This document shows, in pieces, positions 46,203 through 54,905 of a DNA stretch of 64,000 nucleotides. How positions within the stretch are numbered: position 1 is the first letter of the stretch; the number at the start of each line of letters is the position of its first letter. The position numbers were made by a program, and so were the translations under genes. Source of the stretch: Nioella halotolerans (lineage in GTDB: Bacteria; Pseudomonadota; Alphaproteobacteria; Rhodobacterales; Rhodobacteraceae); assembly GCA_003428585.1 (NCBI GenBank), contig QVQC01000046.1, positions 50,512-114,511 on the forward strand. Direction: 5' to 3'. The notes under the pieces are model-generated. The model was not told where the DNA came from. It worked only from the letters and a program-made list of their open reading frames with translations, and searched no databases.

Positions 46203-46511
46203 CGCAAGCAGGGGTCGCGCAGAGCCTCGCCGCGAGTCGGCGCCGGGTCAAGGCTCGCGCCCGCGACCCCGCCTCGCGCGGCTTGGCCTTGAGGCGGCGG
46301 CGGCCGCACCAGCATCGACATGGCCCTGAAGCGGGCAGGCCCCGCCTCCAGGGCCTCTCGGCGGGAACTCCACCCCTTTATCTCCCGCGAACACTACCCG
46401 CGTGGCGCGCGACCGTCCAGATGCCCCGTGGCAACGCGGGCCGAGGACGGCTCCAAAGGAGCCCGACGAGGGCCGCCCCCCGATCGACGCCGCGAGGGCG
46501 GCGAAACCGCT
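46203..46511. other. 309-nt spacer upstream of the MFS gene and downstream of the quinone reductase
   Basis: No gene or RNA seen. It contains one hairpin GGCTCC-AAA-GGAGCC (46449-46463) without a T-tract. The remainder is featureless GC-rich sequence. Confidence 0.5.
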
Positions 46512-47501
46512 TCAGCGGACCTTCAGGACGATCTTTCCAATATGGGCGGAGCTCTCCATGCGCGCATGGGCCGCGGCGGCCTCGTCCAGCGGGAATGCCG
46601 AATCCATCACTGGCCCGATCCGTCCCGCCGCCAGCAGCGGCCAGACATGCGCCGCGAGGTCCTGCGCGATCCGCGCCTTGGCCTGCACGCTTTGCGGGCG
46701 CAGGGTAGAGCCTGTCATGGTCAGCCGCCGCGTCATCAGTTGCGCGAAATTCACCTCCGCCTTCGGGCCTTGCAGGAAGGCGATCTGCACCAGCCGCCCG
46801 TCATCGGCCAGTGCCTTGAGGTTGCGCGCGATGTAAGGCCCGCCCACCATGTCGAGGATCAGGTCGGCGCCGCCAAGCGCGCGCATCTCCTCGACGAAAT
46901 CCGCCTCGCGGTAGTTGATCGCGCGGTCCGCGCCCAGATCCTCGCAAGCCGCGCATTTTTCAGCCGTACCAGCCGTGGCGAAAACCCGCGCGCCGAAGGC
47001 GCGGCCAAGCTGGATCGCCGTGGTGCCGATACCGGACGATCCGCCATGCACAAGCAAGCGTTCGCCGGCCTGCAACCCGCCGCGCAGGAAGACGTTGGAC
47101 CAGACGGTGAAAAACGTCTCGCACAGGGCTGCCGCGCGGTCCATCGCCATGCCGTCCGGCACCGGCAGCGCGTGGTCGGCATGGGTCAGCGCATATTCCG
47201 CGTAGCCGCCGCCGGGCAGCAGCGCCGTCACCGTGTCGCCGACCAACCATTGCGCCACGCCCGGCCCCACGGCAGCAACCGTACCCGCGGCCTCCAGACC
47301 CGGCAGGGGCGAGGCGTCGGGCGGCGGCGCGTAGGCCCCGGCGCGTTGCAGCGCATCGGGCCGGTTGACCCCGGCATGATCAACGGCGATCAGGATCTGT
47401 CCGGCGCCCGGGCTGGGCACCGGCACCGTCACCGGGCGCAAAACCTCTGGTCCGCCGGGCTCCGAGATTTCAACCGCGCGCATCGTGTCAGGCAAGGTCA
47501 T
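46512..47501 (-). CDS. NAD(P)H quinone oxidoreductase, PIG3/QOR family
   Basis: 329 residues, zinc-free medium-chain dehydrogenase (no catalytic zinc Cys/His cluster). N-terminal GroES-like domain with VDHAGVNRPDALQR. The Rossmann domain carries VHGGSSGIGTTAIQLGRAFG, the NADPH motif. PIG3-type proteins reduce quinones with NADPH. It starts 8 nt after the COQ9 gene stop on the same strand and may form an operon with it. Confidence 0.9.
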   Translation of the reverse strand: MTLPDTMRAVEISEPGGPEVLRPVTVPVPSPGAGQILIAVDHAGVNRPDALQRAGAYAPPPDASPLPGLEAAGTVAAVGPGVAQWLVGDTVTALLPGGGYAEYALTHADHALPVPDGMAMDRAAALCETFFTVWSNVFLRGGLQAGERLLVHGGSSGIGTTAIQLGRAFGARVFATAGTAEKCAACEDLGADRAINYREADFVEEMRALGGADLILDMVGGPYIARNLKALADDGRLVQIAFLQGPKAEVNFAQLMTRRLTMTGSTLRPQSVQAKARIAQDLAAHVWPLLAAGRIGPVMDSAFPLDEAAAAHARMESSAHIGKIVLKVR

Positions 47502-47508
47502 CGCTTTG

Positions 47509-48207
47509 TCATCTCCCCGGGGTATTGTCGCGGCCCCAATGGCCCGGCATGTCGGCCATGCCCGCCCGTGACGGCGGCTTTACATGGCTCAGCACCCAGT
47601 TGGGCCCGGCCAACAGCGGTTGCAATAGCTTGTTCTTGCGCACCTGCGCCTTCAGTTTCTCGAATTGCATCACGTCCTCGATCCGCCGGTCGAGGAACGC
47701 CCATGTCGCCGCATGGCCCTCCGAGGTATCGCCCAGCCAGTAGAGCAGGACGGATGAATAGACCCCCGAAAGGGTCATGCGCTTGGTATACCAATTGTAA
47801 TCGTCGCTGTCGTCGCCGGTCGCGGTCCAGATCGCATCGGCGGTTTCCCACAACGCGCGGGCACCATCGGCCGCATGGACCGGCAGCGCGAAGAGCGTCG
47901 TGCCCCGGCGCACCGCCTCCTTGTCCATCTCCATCAATTCAAGCCGGGTGCGAATCGCCAGCACGATCCTTTCACGAATCTTGAGCCCGGCCAGCCGCTC
48001 CGGCGTCAGCGCCGCCACCATCGCTGCGTCGCCCTTGCGATGAAAGGCCAGCGCAAGATCCACCGCGCCGCGCGGGAACAGTGCCCGCACCTCGCCGGGA
48101 TCGGCGCCGATATCGGCGATTGCGGCGTTCAGCGTCGCCTCTGACCAGCCATCGAAGACAACGTGGATCATGGCGGCATCGAGAATTCGGTCTTTCAGGT
48201 CGGGCAT
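47509..48207 (-). CDS. COQ9-family ubiquinone biosynthesis protein
   Basis: 232 residues starting MPDLKDRILDAAMIHVVFDGW, with AAAGGAGG 6 nt upstream. The N-terminal ~70 residues are TetR-like helix-turn-helix, and the C-terminal COQ9 domain (~80-225, with WTATGDDSDDYNWYTKRMTL) is diagnostic. Eukaryotic COQ9 binds lipids and presents ubiquinone intermediates to COQ7; the same role is inferred. Its ATG at 48207 is preferred over an upstream one. Divergent from rpsU. Confidence 0.93.
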   Translation of the reverse strand: MPDLKDRILDAAMIHVVFDGWSEATLNAAIADIGADPGEVRALFPRGAVDLALAFHRKGDAAMVAALTPERLAGLKIRERIVLAIRTRLELMEMDKEAVRRGTTLFALPVHAADGARALWETADAIWTATGDDSDDYNWYTKRMTLSGVYSSVLLYWLGDTSEGHAATWAFLDRRIEDVMQFEKLKAQVRKNKLLQPLLAGPNWVLSHVKPPSRAGMADMPGHWGRDNTPGR

Positions 48208-48307
48208 CGGGGCCTCCTTTCGGGACGCGGGGCAAGTGCTGGACATATAGCTGGGGTTTTGCTAAACGGCCACCTCCTGCACATTCTTGCAACTCCAACT
48301 TAGAAAG

Positions 48308-48321
48308 GTGGTGAAAACCAC
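48308..48321 (+). promoter_or_regulatory. Hairpin covering the rpsU ribosome binding site
   Basis: GTGGT (48308-48312), GAAA tetraloop, ACCAC (48317-48321) ends directly before the rpsU ATG. The Shine-Dalgarno AAAGGTGG (48304-48311) overlaps its left arm. The stem would need opening for initiation; it may be regulatory or just weak. Confidence 0.45.
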
Positions 48322-48528
48322 ATGCAGGTTAGCGTTCGTGACAACAATGTCGATCAGGCGCTTCGCGCCCTGAAGAAGAAGCTGCAGCGTGAAGGCGTTT
48401 TTCGTGAGATGAAGCTCAAGCAGCATTACGAAAAACCGTCCGAGAAGAAAGCGCGCGAAAAGGCGGAAGCGATCCGCCGGGCACGCAAGCTGGCTCGGAA
48501 GAAAGCGCAGCGCGAAGGGCTTCTCTAA
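48322..48528 (+). CDS. rpsU: 30S ribosomal protein S21
   Basis: 68 residues, strongly basic C-terminus. Starts [22 protein letters not shown], then the family [16 protein letters not shown]21 sits near the 3' end of 16S rRNA and aids initiation. AAAGGTGG lies ~10 nt upstream of the ATG, partly in a hairpin. A Rho-independent terminator follows 51 nt after the stop. Confidence 0.97.
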   Translation: MQVSVRDNNVDQALRALKKKLQREGVFREMKLKQHYEKPSEKKAREKAEAIRRARKLARKKAQREGLL

Positions 48529-48579
48529 GCACTTTCAGGCTTTGCGAACCAAGGGGCGGCCACGCTGCCAAACAAGACA

Positions 48580-48610
48580 CCCCCGCGCCGCCCGGCCCGG
48601 GGGTATTTTT
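48580..48610 (+). terminator. Rho-independent terminator after rpsU
   Basis: CCCCCG (48580-48585) pairs with CGGGGG (48598-48603) around a 12-nt loop, followed by TATTTTT to 48610. It lies 51 nt after the rpsU stop codon. Confidence 0.8.
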
Positions 48611-48645
48611 CAGCCGCACTCTTTCGTGCTGCAAGGCGGGCGCCC

Positions 48646-49290
48646 CTAACTGTCGCCGAGCGCCGCCTCCACCTGCTGGGCGCGAAGCTCTGCGCGGGCC
48701 TGACGGGCCAGCAATTCGGTATTGTTGTCGGCATCGTCATCGAAGATCTGTTCGCTCCGAACGCCGGGGATCTCGGCAAAGGCGTTCATCGTGCGCACCG
48801 GGAAATAGGAGCGGCGGACATGATCCCATCCGGGCACCTGCCCAAGGATGGAAGAGACCGACAGCGAACATTGCGCACTGGGCACGGGCCCATAGTCCTG
48901 CACCGCGCGCGAAAGCTGCGCCGCCACCTCGGGGCTGACCTCCACCTCCTGCGCGACGACATGGTACGTCTCGCGCGCATGGTAGTCGATGTAGAAGCTC
49001 AGCAATTGCGGGCTCATCCCGAAGATCACGTCGTTGCGTTCCGGCGCCGCCGGATGGTGCCATGTCCCCGCCGGGTCGAACAGCAACCGCTGGTCCGCGT
49101 CGATCATCAGCGCCGAATGCCCGCCCGCGCCGGACCGGTTGGAAATCATCGTGTAAAGCGTCACGGTCGGCGGGCCGCCAGGTTCGAACCGGGCGCGCGC
49201 CACCGCCTCGTCGGGGGCCCAGACGGGTTCCGCCCCGCAGGCGGCCAGCCCGAGCAGAAGCCCGAGCGCCAGAACCGCGCGCCGCAGCAT
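48646..49290 (-). CDS. Lipoprotein of unknown function, possible permuted papain-like hydrolase
   Basis: 214 residues. The signal peptide ends in the lipobox LAAC (Cys18), so it is anchored as a lipoprotein. A GGHSALMID segment (His58) precedes AQCSLSVSSI (Cys141). This His-then-Cys order resembles circularly permuted NlpC/P60 (LRAT-like) hydrolases, but that is a guess without a search. The start overlaps the upstream aa3 subunit IV stop by ATGA, suggesting translational coupling. Confidence 0.7.
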   Translation of the reverse strand: MLRRAVLALGLLLGLAACGAEPVWAPDEAVARARFEPGGPPTVTLYTMISNRSGAGGHSALMIDADQRLLFDPAGTWHHPAAPERNDVIFGMSPQLLSFYIDYHARETYHVVAQEVEVSPEVAAQLSRAVQDYGPVPSAQCSLSVSSILGQVPGWDHVRRSYFPVRTMNAFAEIPGVRSEQIFDDDADNNTELLARQARAELRAQQVEAALGDS

Positions 49291-49433
49291 CAGCGGAAGA
49301 ACAGCGCCAGGATCGCCACCACCACGAGGCAGGCGATGATCGCGTTGGTCAGGAACTTGACGAAGCCGTTGAAGGTGTCCTCCTGATCCTGAATGTCCAT
49401 TTCACCGTGCTTGTGGGTCTGATGTTCTGCCAT
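49290..49433 (-). CDS. aa3-type cytochrome c oxidase subunit IV
   Basis: 47 residues. The N-terminus MAEHQTHKHGEMDIQDQEDT is polar, and a single helix LTNAIIACLVVVAILALFF ends the protein. The HGEMDI and FNGFVKF blocks match the short bacterial aa3 subunit IV (CoxIV_bact family). It sits in the membrane beside subunits I-III encoded elsewhere. A four-base overlap with the lipoprotein gene follows. Confidence 0.88.
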   Translation of the reverse strand: MAEHQTHKHGEMDIQDQEDTFNGFVKFLTNAIIACLVVVAILALFFR

Positions 49434-49543
49434 TGGATCGGTCCTGTGTGTCTTCTGTTGAACAGTCAGCCGGGAATTAGCCGATTTCCCTGCGCCTGTC
49501 ACGCACGACGACACCCGATGTGGCCAAGTTGTGCATGCAAGCC

Positions 49544-50572
49544 TCAGCCCACCCCCGTCAATTGCCAGAGCCACGCGCCATCCTCGCGCCTTTCCCGCGT
49601 GACCTCGCCCAGCGCGAGAAGGTGGTTGAGATGCGCAACCGCCTCGACCATGGCCAGCCCGTAGGTGCCCTCGCCGATCTCGCGCTTGAAGAGCGGCGCG
49701 AAGCAGTCGCAGGCGGTGCGGGGGCGGTCGAGATGGTCGCGCAGGCGGTCGAGCGCGCCGTGGTGGTTCTCGATCAACTGGTGCAACCGGTCGGGCAGGC
49801 CGGTGAAAGGCAGCTTGTGGCCCGGCAGAACCAGTTGGTCGGCACGGGCGAACCGGGCGAGGTGGCCGCAGCTTTCGATCCAGTCCGCCACCGGGTCGGC
49901 CATCGGTTCGGTCGCGTAGACGCCAAGGTTGGGCGAGATCGACGGTAGCAGTTGATCACCGCCCAGCACCAGCGCCTCGTCCCGGCACCACAGCGTGGCC
50001 TGTTCCGGCGCGTGGCCATGGCCGATGCGCACGTCCCAGTCGCGCCCGCCGATCCGCAGATGATCGCCTTCACGGATGCGGGTATAGCCCAGCGGCATCG
50101 GGGCGACGACATCGGCGAAATTGAAGGGGCGCTCGTTCGCGCGCTGCTCGTAGATCGTCCGGTCCATTCCGGCCGCGCGCCAGAAGGCCAGCGTTTCCGA
50201 TGTCGGCCTGTCCTGCGCGTCCAGCACCAGCATCCGCGCCATCAGCCACGCGGTGCGGGTGGTGACAAGATCCGCGCCCCGTGATTGGAACCAGCCCGCC
50301 AACCCGATGTGGTCGGGGTGGTGGTGGGTGACGATGACGCGCGTCACCGGCAGGCCGCCCAAGGCGCCGGCCAGCGCCTCCTGCCATATGGCGCGCGCCT
50401 TGCGGCTGTCGAAGCCGGTATCGACGATGCACCAGCCATCCGCGTCGCGCAGCGCGTAGACGTTGACATGGTCGAGCGCCATGGGCAGCGGGAAGCGCAG
50501 CCAGAGGACACCCTCGGCCAGTTCCACTGCCTTTCCCGGTTCGGGCGGGGTCTCGAACGGGTATCGGATCAC
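49544..50572 (-). CDS. MBL-fold metallo-hydrolase
   Basis: 342 residues from a GTG at 50572 that overlaps the upstream acyl-CoA dehydrogenase stop (GTGA). The metal motif is THHHPDHIGL (HxHxDH, ~residue 85), with further ligands in GHGHAPEQ and GGDQLLP. The family includes glyoxalase II-like and LACTB2-like enzymes. Coupling to an acyl-CoA dehydrogenase suggests a thioester or acyl substrate, by inference only. Confidence 0.88.
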   Translation of the reverse strand: MIRYPFETPPEPGKAVELAEGVLWLRFPLPMALDHVNVYALRDADGWCIVDTGFDSRKARAIWQEALAGALGGLPVTRVIVTHHHPDHIGLAGWFQSRGADLVTTRTAWLMARMLVLDAQDRPTSETLAFWRAAGMDRTIYEQRANERPFNFADVVAPMPLGYTRIREGDHLRIGGRDWDVRIGHGHAPEQATLWCRDEALVLGGDQLLPSISPNLGVYATEPMADPVADWIESCGHLARFARADQLVLPGHKLPFTGLPDRLHQLIENHHGALDRLRDHLDRPRTACDCFAPLFKREIGEGTYGLAMVEAVAHLNHLLALGEVTRERREDGAWLWQLTGVG

Positions 50573-52266
50573 GCCGAAAGCTCTTCCGCGGTCAGCCCGT
50601 AGAGATCCGCCGCCCCGGCCGTGGCCTGCGCCAGCAACCCATGCGCCTCGGGCAGAAGGCGCGCGAGGAAGACCTGCGCCAGCCGGCTGCGCGGCCCGGT
50701 GCCGCCCTCGGCCAACGACGCCTTCAGGTGGTAGTGCCCGCCCAGCACCCGCGCCACCGCCGTGAGGTAGGGCATGGCACCGGCGAAGCGGTCGTTCATC
50801 TCCATCGCGACCAGCGTTTGCGTCGCCGAACGCAGCGATTTCGCCGCCTCGGCCAGCCCGGCGTGATCGCCTTGCTGCGCCGTTTCGTCGACCTCGTCGA
50901 GCAGCGCGAACATCGCCGCGCCGCCATCCATCATCTTGCGCGCCACGAGGTCCATCGCCTGGATGCCATTGGTGCCCTCGTAGATCGCCGTCACCCGCAC
51001 GTCGCGCAGGAACTGCGCCGCGCCCGTTTCCTCGATATAGCCCATGCCGCCATGCACCTGGATACCAAGCTGGCTGACATCGATTCCGGTTTGCGTGCCG
51101 TGGGCCTTGGTCACCGGGGTCAGCAGCGCGGCGCGTGCTTTCCACGCCTCCTCGCCAGTGGCGTGGCCCATGTCGATCGACACCGCGTTATCGAGCGCGA
51201 GCGCGCGCGCCGCGAAGGTCTCCGCCTTCATCTGCGCCAGCATCCGGCGCACATCGGCATGGTCGATGATCGTGCCAGTGCCGCCATCCACCGGGCTGCG
51301 GCCCTGCTTGCGGTCCATCGCGTAGGCAAGCGCGTGCTGATACGCGCCCTCAGCGACGCTGATCCCCTGCACGCCAACCCCGAGCCGCGCGTTGTTCATC
51401 ATGGTGAACATCGCCGCCATCCCGCCATGCGGCTTGCCGACCATCCAGCCGGTCGCGCCATCATATTGCATCACCGCCGTCGGCGATCCGTGCAGCCCCA
51501 TCTTGTGTTCAAGGCTGACCACGCCCAGGCTGTTGCGCTTGCCCGGCGCGCCGCCCGCGTCGGGGATAAACTTCGGCACCAGGAACAGGCTGATCCCCTT
51601 GGTCCCCGGCACCCCGTCGGGCAGCCGCGCCAGCACGAGGTGGCAGACATTCTCGGAAAAATCGTTGTCACCCCACGAAATATAGATCTTCTGCCCGGTG
51701 ATCGCATAGGTGCCGTCGTCGTTCGGCTCCGCCTTGGTGCGCAGCGCGCCCACGTCGGACCCCGCCTGCGCCTCGGTCAGGTTCATGGTGCCGCACCACT
51801 CGCCGGAAATCAGCTTGGGCAGGTAGAGCACCTTCAGCGCATCGCTGGCGTGGTGTTCCAGCGCCTCGATCTGGCCTTGCGTCATCAACGGGTTGAGTTG
51901 CAGCGACAGGCAGGCCGAGCCGATCATCTCGTTCACGGCCGTCGTCACCGCCATCGGCAGGCCGAGGCCGCCGTTTTCCACGTCCGCCGACATGCCGATA
52001 TAGCCGCCCTCGGCAATCGCCCGGTACCCTTCGGCAAAGCCGGGGCTGGTCCGCACCACGCCGTTTTCCAGCCGCGCGCCCGTCTGGTCGCCCACGCGGT
52101 TGAGCGGCGCCAGCACCGTTTCGGCCATCTTGCCCGCCTCGGTCAGGATCGCGGTGACCATGTCGGGCGTGGCCTCGGCGTAGCGGTCGGTCGCGGTGAC
52201 GCGGTCAAGGCCGACCACGTGGCGATAGAGAAAGTCGAATTCGGATACGGGCGCGGTGTAGGGCAT
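50569..52266 (-). CDS. Acyl-CoA dehydrogenase, large C-terminal-extended type
   Basis: 565 residues from the ATG at 52266, with AAGGAGG ~8 nt upstream. Acyl-CoA dehydrogenase N, middle and C domains are present: MNLTEAQAGSDVGALRTKA, NNARLGVGVQGISVAEGAYQ and YEGTNGIQAMDLVARK (Glu base region). The ~130-residue C-terminal extension (after ~430) is typical of FadE12/DMGC-like long acyl-CoA dehydrogenases. FAD-dependent beta-oxidation is inferred. Substrate chain length unknown. Confidence 0.9.
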   Translation of the reverse strand: MPYTAPVSEFDFLYRHVVGLDRVTATDRYAEATPDMVTAILTEAGKMAETVLAPLNRVGDQTGARLENGVVRTSPGFAEGYRAIAEGGYIGMSADVENGGLGLPMAVTTAVNEMIGSACLSLQLNPLMTQGQIEALEHHASDALKVLYLPKLISGEWCGTMNLTEAQAGSDVGALRTKAEPNDDGTYAITGQKIYISWGDNDFSENVCHLVLARLPDGVPGTKGISLFLVPKFIPDAGGAPGKRNSLGVVSLEHKMGLHGSPTAVMQYDGATGWMVGKPHGGMAAMFTMMNNARLGVGVQGISVAEGAYQHALAYAMDRKQGRSPVDGGTGTIIDHADVRRMLAQMKAETFAARALALDNAVSIDMGHATGEEAWKARAALLTPVTKAHGTQTGIDVSQLGIQVHGGMGYIEETGAAQFLRDVRVTAIYEGTNGIQAMDLVARKMMDGGAAMFALLDEVDETAQQGDHAGLAEAAKSLRSATQTLVAMEMNDRFAGAMPYLTAVARVLGGHYHLKASLAEGGTGPRSRLAQVFLARLLPEAHGLLAQATAGAADLYGLTAEELSA

Positions 52267-52372
52267 GGTCACTCCTCCTTGGCATGGGCGGCGCGGCGCG
52301 CTAAGGCCCTGTCCTTGCAAGGGCAGATATTTGCCGAACCCCGCCCCGATCAACAGGAACGTTACGTCGCGC

Positions 52373-53332
52373 ATGGCCCACGGCAAGACCGAAACCCTGA
52401 TACCAGATGCTGCGGGCATCGCCCGCGCCGCCGATCTGCTGCGCACGGGCCAGCTTGTCGCCCTGCCGACGGAGACGGTCTACGGGCTGGCGGGCGATGC
52501 CACAAGCAACATCGCCTGCGCCCGCATTTTCGAGGCCAAGGGGCGGCCCCGGTTCAACCCGCTGATCGTGCATCTGCCATCGGTCGGTGCGGCCGAGGCG
52601 ATCGCCGCAATCCCCGACACCGCCCGCCAGCTCGCCGCCGCCTTCTGGCCCGGACCGCTGACCATGGTGCTGCCGCTGCGCGACGGCCACGGTCTGTCGC
52701 CGCTTGTGACCGCCGGGCTCGATACCGTGGCGATCCGCCTGCCCGCCCACGCCGTCATGCGCGCGGTTCTTGGCGCGGTCGGCCGCCCGGTTGCAGCGCC
52801 GTCGGCCAATCCCTCGGGCCGCATCAGCCCGACCACCGCCGACCACGTGCGCGCCGGGCTCGACGGCCGGATCGCCGCCATCCTTGACGGCGGCCCCTGC
52901 AACGTCGGGGTGGAATCGACGATCCTCGCGCCGGCGGACACCGGCACTCGCCTTTTGCGGGAAGGCGGTATCCCGCGCGAGGCAATCGAGGCGCTGACCG
53001 GCCCGCTTGTCAGCGATACCACCCCCGGCAAGGTGCAGGCGCCGGGGCAACTTTCGTCGCATTACGCACCCACGACGCAAATGGTCCTGAACAGCGCGCT
53101 GGACGATCCGGACGCGATCCTCGTCGGCTTCGGCCCGGGCACCGCGGAGCTGACCCTTTCGGACAGCGGCGACCTGACGGAGGCCGCGGCCAACCTTTTC
53201 CGAATCCTGCACGAGGCCGACGCGCTGGCCGAGGCGCGCGGCGCCACCGCGATCCATGTCGCGCGGGTCCCGCACGAAGGGCTCGGCCGTGCCATCAATG
53301 ATCGCCTCACCCGCGCCGCCGCGCCGCGCTGA
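52373..53332 (+). CDS. L-threonylcarbamoyladenylate synthase (Sua5 type)
   Basis: 319 residues. YrdC domain with LPTETVYGLAGDA and KGRPRFNPLIVHL, then a PSANPSGRISPTTADHV segment (~140-157). The C-terminal Sua5 domain (from ~205) includes SSHYAPT. It makes threonylcarbamoyl-AMP for the t6A37 modification of ANN-decoding tRNAs. Divergent from the acyl-CoA dehydrogenase gene. The ATG at 52373 lies ~13 nt after an AGGA; an earlier in-frame start is possible but not conserved. Confidence 0.93.
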   Translation: MAHGKTETLIPDAAGIARAADLLRTGQLVALPTETVYGLAGDATSNIACARIFEAKGRPRFNPLIVHLPSVGAAEAIAAIPDTARQLAAAFWPGPLTMVLPLRDGHGLSPLVTAGLDTVAIRLPAHAVMRAVLGAVGRPVAAPSANPSGRISPTTADHVRAGLDGRIAAILDGGPCNVGVESTILAPADTGTRLLREGGIPREAIEALTGPLVSDTTPGKVQAPGQLSSHYAPTTQMVLNSALDDPDAILVGFGPGTAELTLSDSGDLTEAAANLFRILHEADALAEARGATAIHVARVPHEGLGRAINDRLTRAAAPR

Positions 53333-53367
53333 CCTTCCCCGTCTTCTTGGCCCGGTTGCGCCGCGTT

Positions 53368-53931
53368 TCAAGCGCGCCCGGCCTCGCCCGACAGCATCAG
53401 GGGCGACACGCCAAGCTTGGCAAGCGCCGCCTCCCATTTGACGGCCATGTCGGGGCCGAACAGGATCTCGTCATCGGCGGCACAGGTCAGCCAGCCGTTC
53501 TGACCGATTTCCGCCTCCAGCTGCCCCGGTGCCCAGCCGGCATAGCCCAGTGCCATCACCGCCTGCGCGGGCCCGCCGCCATGCGCGAGATCCTCCAGCA
53601 CGTCCAGCGTCGCCGTCATGCCGTATCCGCCATCGACCATGAGCGTCCCGTCCCCGTTGCCATACTCGCCGCTATGCAGCACGAAGCCGCGCCCGGTTTC
53701 CACCGGCCCGCCGAACAGGATCGGCACGCGCGGCGGCTGAATCGCCTCGATCCCCAGCTGCCCGATCATCTCGGCGAAGCTGACCTCGGGCACCGGCTTG
53801 TTGACGATCAGGCCCATGGCCCCTTCGCCCGAGTGATCGCACAGGAACACGACGGAGCCGTCGAACCGCGGATCGCCCATACCGGGCATCGCGATCAGGA
53901 GTTGGCCGGTCAGGTCGGTTTCCATGGTCAT
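53368..53931 (-). CDS. YqgE/AlgH family protein
   Basis: 187 residues, starting MTMETDLTGQLLIAMPGMGD, with GGAGG ~10 nt upstream. Motifs DPRFDGSVVFLCDHSGEGAMGLIVNKP and VPILFGGPVETGRGFVLHS are the YqgE signature. The family is widespread and its function is unsettled (AlgH regulates alginate in Pseudomonas). An ATG two codons downstream is an alternative start. Convergent with the Sua5 gene. Confidence 0.92.
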   Translation of the reverse strand: MTMETDLTGQLLIAMPGMGDPRFDGSVVFLCDHSGEGAMGLIVNKPVPEVSFAEMIGQLGIEAIQPPRVPILFGGPVETGRGFVLHSGEYGNGDGTLMVDGGYGMTATLDVLEDLAHGGGPAQAVMALGYAGWAPGQLEAEIGQNGWLTCAADDEILFGPDMAVKWEAALAKLGVSPLMLSGEAGRA

Positions 53932-54068
53932 TTTTTCGCACCCTCCACGCAAAGCATGTTCGGATTTCAAGGCGGGTGCAAGCGTTCGCGCACCGCCACG
54001 CGCCTTTGCCCGGGCCGTCGCCAAAACGTGACTTCCCTTTGCGCGGTCAAGGCAATAATTCAACCGTC

Positions 54069-54905
54069 ATGAAACCCACGATCCTGCACCCGTTTCTTGC
54101 CGCCCTTGCCGGTCTTGTGACCGCGCTTCTGCCGCCGCTTCCCGTCACCGCGCAAACCGAAGCGCGCGCCGCGGAGGACGTGGTGGAGGTTGAGGTTCTG
54201 GAAGGCTGGCGCCGGGCCGATGGCAGCCACATGGCGGGCCTTCTGGTGCGGCTGGAACCGGGCTGGAAGACCTATTGGCGCGCACCCGGTGACGGCGGCA
54301 TCCCGCCGCGCCTGCAATTGCGCGACCGGCGCGCGCTCATGGGCGTCGAGATGCACTGGCCGGTGCCCGAAGTGTTCTACGCCAATGGCCTGCGCTCCAT
54401 CGGCTATACCTCCGACGTGGTGTTTCCGCTGGAACTGACACTTGCCGAGGGGCATGGCGATGTCAGCCTTGCCGGGCGGATCGATCTGGGCGTGTGCGAG
54501 GATATCTGCATGCCGATCACCGTGAACCTGCGCGCCACCCTGCCCGCCGGCGGGCGGCCCGATCCGCGTATCGCCGCAGCCCTTGCCGACCGCCCCGCCA
54601 CCGGGGCCGAGGCCGGCGTGGGCCGCATCACCTGCCGGCTGACGCCGATATCGGACGGGCTGAGGGTCGAGGCCACGCTCCCCCTGCCGCAACAGGGTCG
54701 AGGCGAGGCGGTGGTCTTCGAACTGCCCGATCCCGGCACCTGGATTTCGGAGGCAGACACGCGCCGCGAGGGCGGCCATCTGCATGCCAGCGCCGATATC
54801 GTGCCCGCCGATGCCGGGCCCTTCGCGCTTGATCGCTCCACCTTGCGGATGACGGTGCTGGCCGAGGGGCGGGCGGTGGAAATGACTGGCTGCGTGGGCC
54901 GTTAG
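54069..54905 (+). CDS. Secreted DsbD N-terminal-domain protein (DsbD alpha-like)
   Basis: 278 residues. Signal peptide (~1-29, cleavage after VTAQ) is followed by a thiol:disulfide interchange N-domain, with a Cys pair in DLGVCEDICMPI (~residues 142-146). It lacks membrane helices and a thioredoxin-like C-domain, so it is a stand-alone periplasmic DsbD-alpha module that would accept electrons from a separate transmembrane protein. Start at the ATG 54069 rather than one 31 codons upstream. Convergent with and overlapping the RND gene by 4 nt. Confidence 0.85.
   Translation: MKPTILHPFLAALAGLVTALLPPLPVTAQTEARAAEDVVEVEVLEGWRRADGSHMAGLLVRLEPGWKTYWRAPGDGGIPPRLQLRDRRALMGVEMHWPVPEVFYANGLRSIGYTSDVVFPLELTLAEGHGDVSLAGRIDLGVCEDICMPITVNLRATLPAGGRPDPRIAAALADRPATGAEAGVGRITCRLTPISDGLRVEATLPLPQQGRGEAVVFELPDPGTWISEADTRREGGHLHASADIVPADAGPFALDRSTLRMTVLAEGRAVEMTGCVGR

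Noticed and set aside
46449-46463. Perfect hairpin GGCTCC-AAA-GGAGCC downstream of the quinone oxidoreductase
   Set aside because: Loop of only three bases and no T-tract on either strand.
49150-49210. GGTTCGAACC-like tRNA arm sequence
   Set aside because: Lies inside the lipoprotein coding frame without a matching acceptor or anticodon arm.
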